From the NCBI GenBank assembly GCA_033558025.1, contig JAUCEF010000007.1, positions 5,952,001 through 6,016,000 of the forward strand: DNA of 64,000 bases. Reading direction: 5' to 3'. Under the pieces are notes generated by a model. The model had not been told where the DNA came from. It made no database searches and saw only the letters and a list, made by a program, of their open reading frames with translations. The position numbers were made by a program, and so were the translations under genes. Shown here piece after piece: positions 63,995 through 64,000 of this stretch. The DNA is from Phytophthora sp. 'mugwort' (taxonomy: Eukaryota; Oomycota; Peronosporomycetes; Peronosporales; Peronosporaceae). How positions within the stretch are numbered: position 1 is the first letter of the stretch; each line of letters begins with the position of its first letter.

Positions 63995-64000
63995 CTCTTG

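Noticed and set aside
1..64000. CRISPR arrays, rRNA genes, bacterial operon signals
   Set aside because: None seen; the window is nuclear eukaryotic DNA, so ribosome binding sites and rho-independent terminators were not annotated.

Overview
The window looks like nuclear DNA of an oomycete, most likely Phytophthora or a close relative. This is inferred from gene style, not from a database search. The coding sequence is GC-rich, introns are short (mostly 57-94 bp, GT-AG), and neighbouring genes are often separated by only 50-300 bp. Typical oomycete products are present: a 7TM-TKL kinase fusion, a FYVE-GAF protein, a membrane-anchored beta-1,3-glucanase, and ciliary genes as expected of a zoospore-forming lineage. 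Transposon relics of the hAT, Tc1/mariner, PIF/Harbinger, Ty3, Ty1 and Crypton-like types are also present.

Layout. 1-2.1 kb: a decayed minus-strand reading frame running off the left edge and a small hAT-like remnant with a candidate 8-bp target duplication. 2.4-44.1 kb: a dense gene block. In order it holds an SLC35F-type transporter, an EF-hand/WD40 protein (WDR49/64-like), a sestrin (-), DNAI7/CASC1, a PAPS reductase-glutaredoxin fusion (-), a 259-aa unknown, a seven-exon unknown, a giant EF-hand array protein (-), three SemiSWEET-like PQ-loop genes plus one broken copy, ZC3H15/DFRP1, a small coiled-coil gene (-), STT3, an acylated TKL kinase (-), a two-exon unknown (-), a FYVE-GAF protein, an ATP-dependent DNA ligase and a GH5 glucanase with an X8-like domain (-). 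44.1-59.6 kb: a transposon island with no intact gene that I can defend. 59.7-64 kb: trimethyllysine dioxygenase and a 7TM-kinase fusion gene whose 5' end lies at the right edge (-).

Several genes are invisible or mis-ended as single open frames. I rebuilt them from GT-AG junctions and reading phase; 26 introns are modelled, and five of them have lengths divisible by three and contain no stop codon. Functionally, three genes in the first 26 kb (WDR49/64-like, DNAI7, and an EF-hand array whose repeats resemble the calaxin class) suggest a loose ciliary neighbourhood. Sestrin, the PAPS reductase and the SemiSWEET genes concern nutrient sensing, sulfur assimilation and small-solute transport. 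STT3 and the GH5 enzyme concern the secretory pathway and cell wall.

The strongest candidates for something new are the 11 x 3 EF-hand array protein, the sestrin with altered leucine-pocket residues, the eukaryotic SemiSWEET cluster, and the GH5-X8-TM glucanase.
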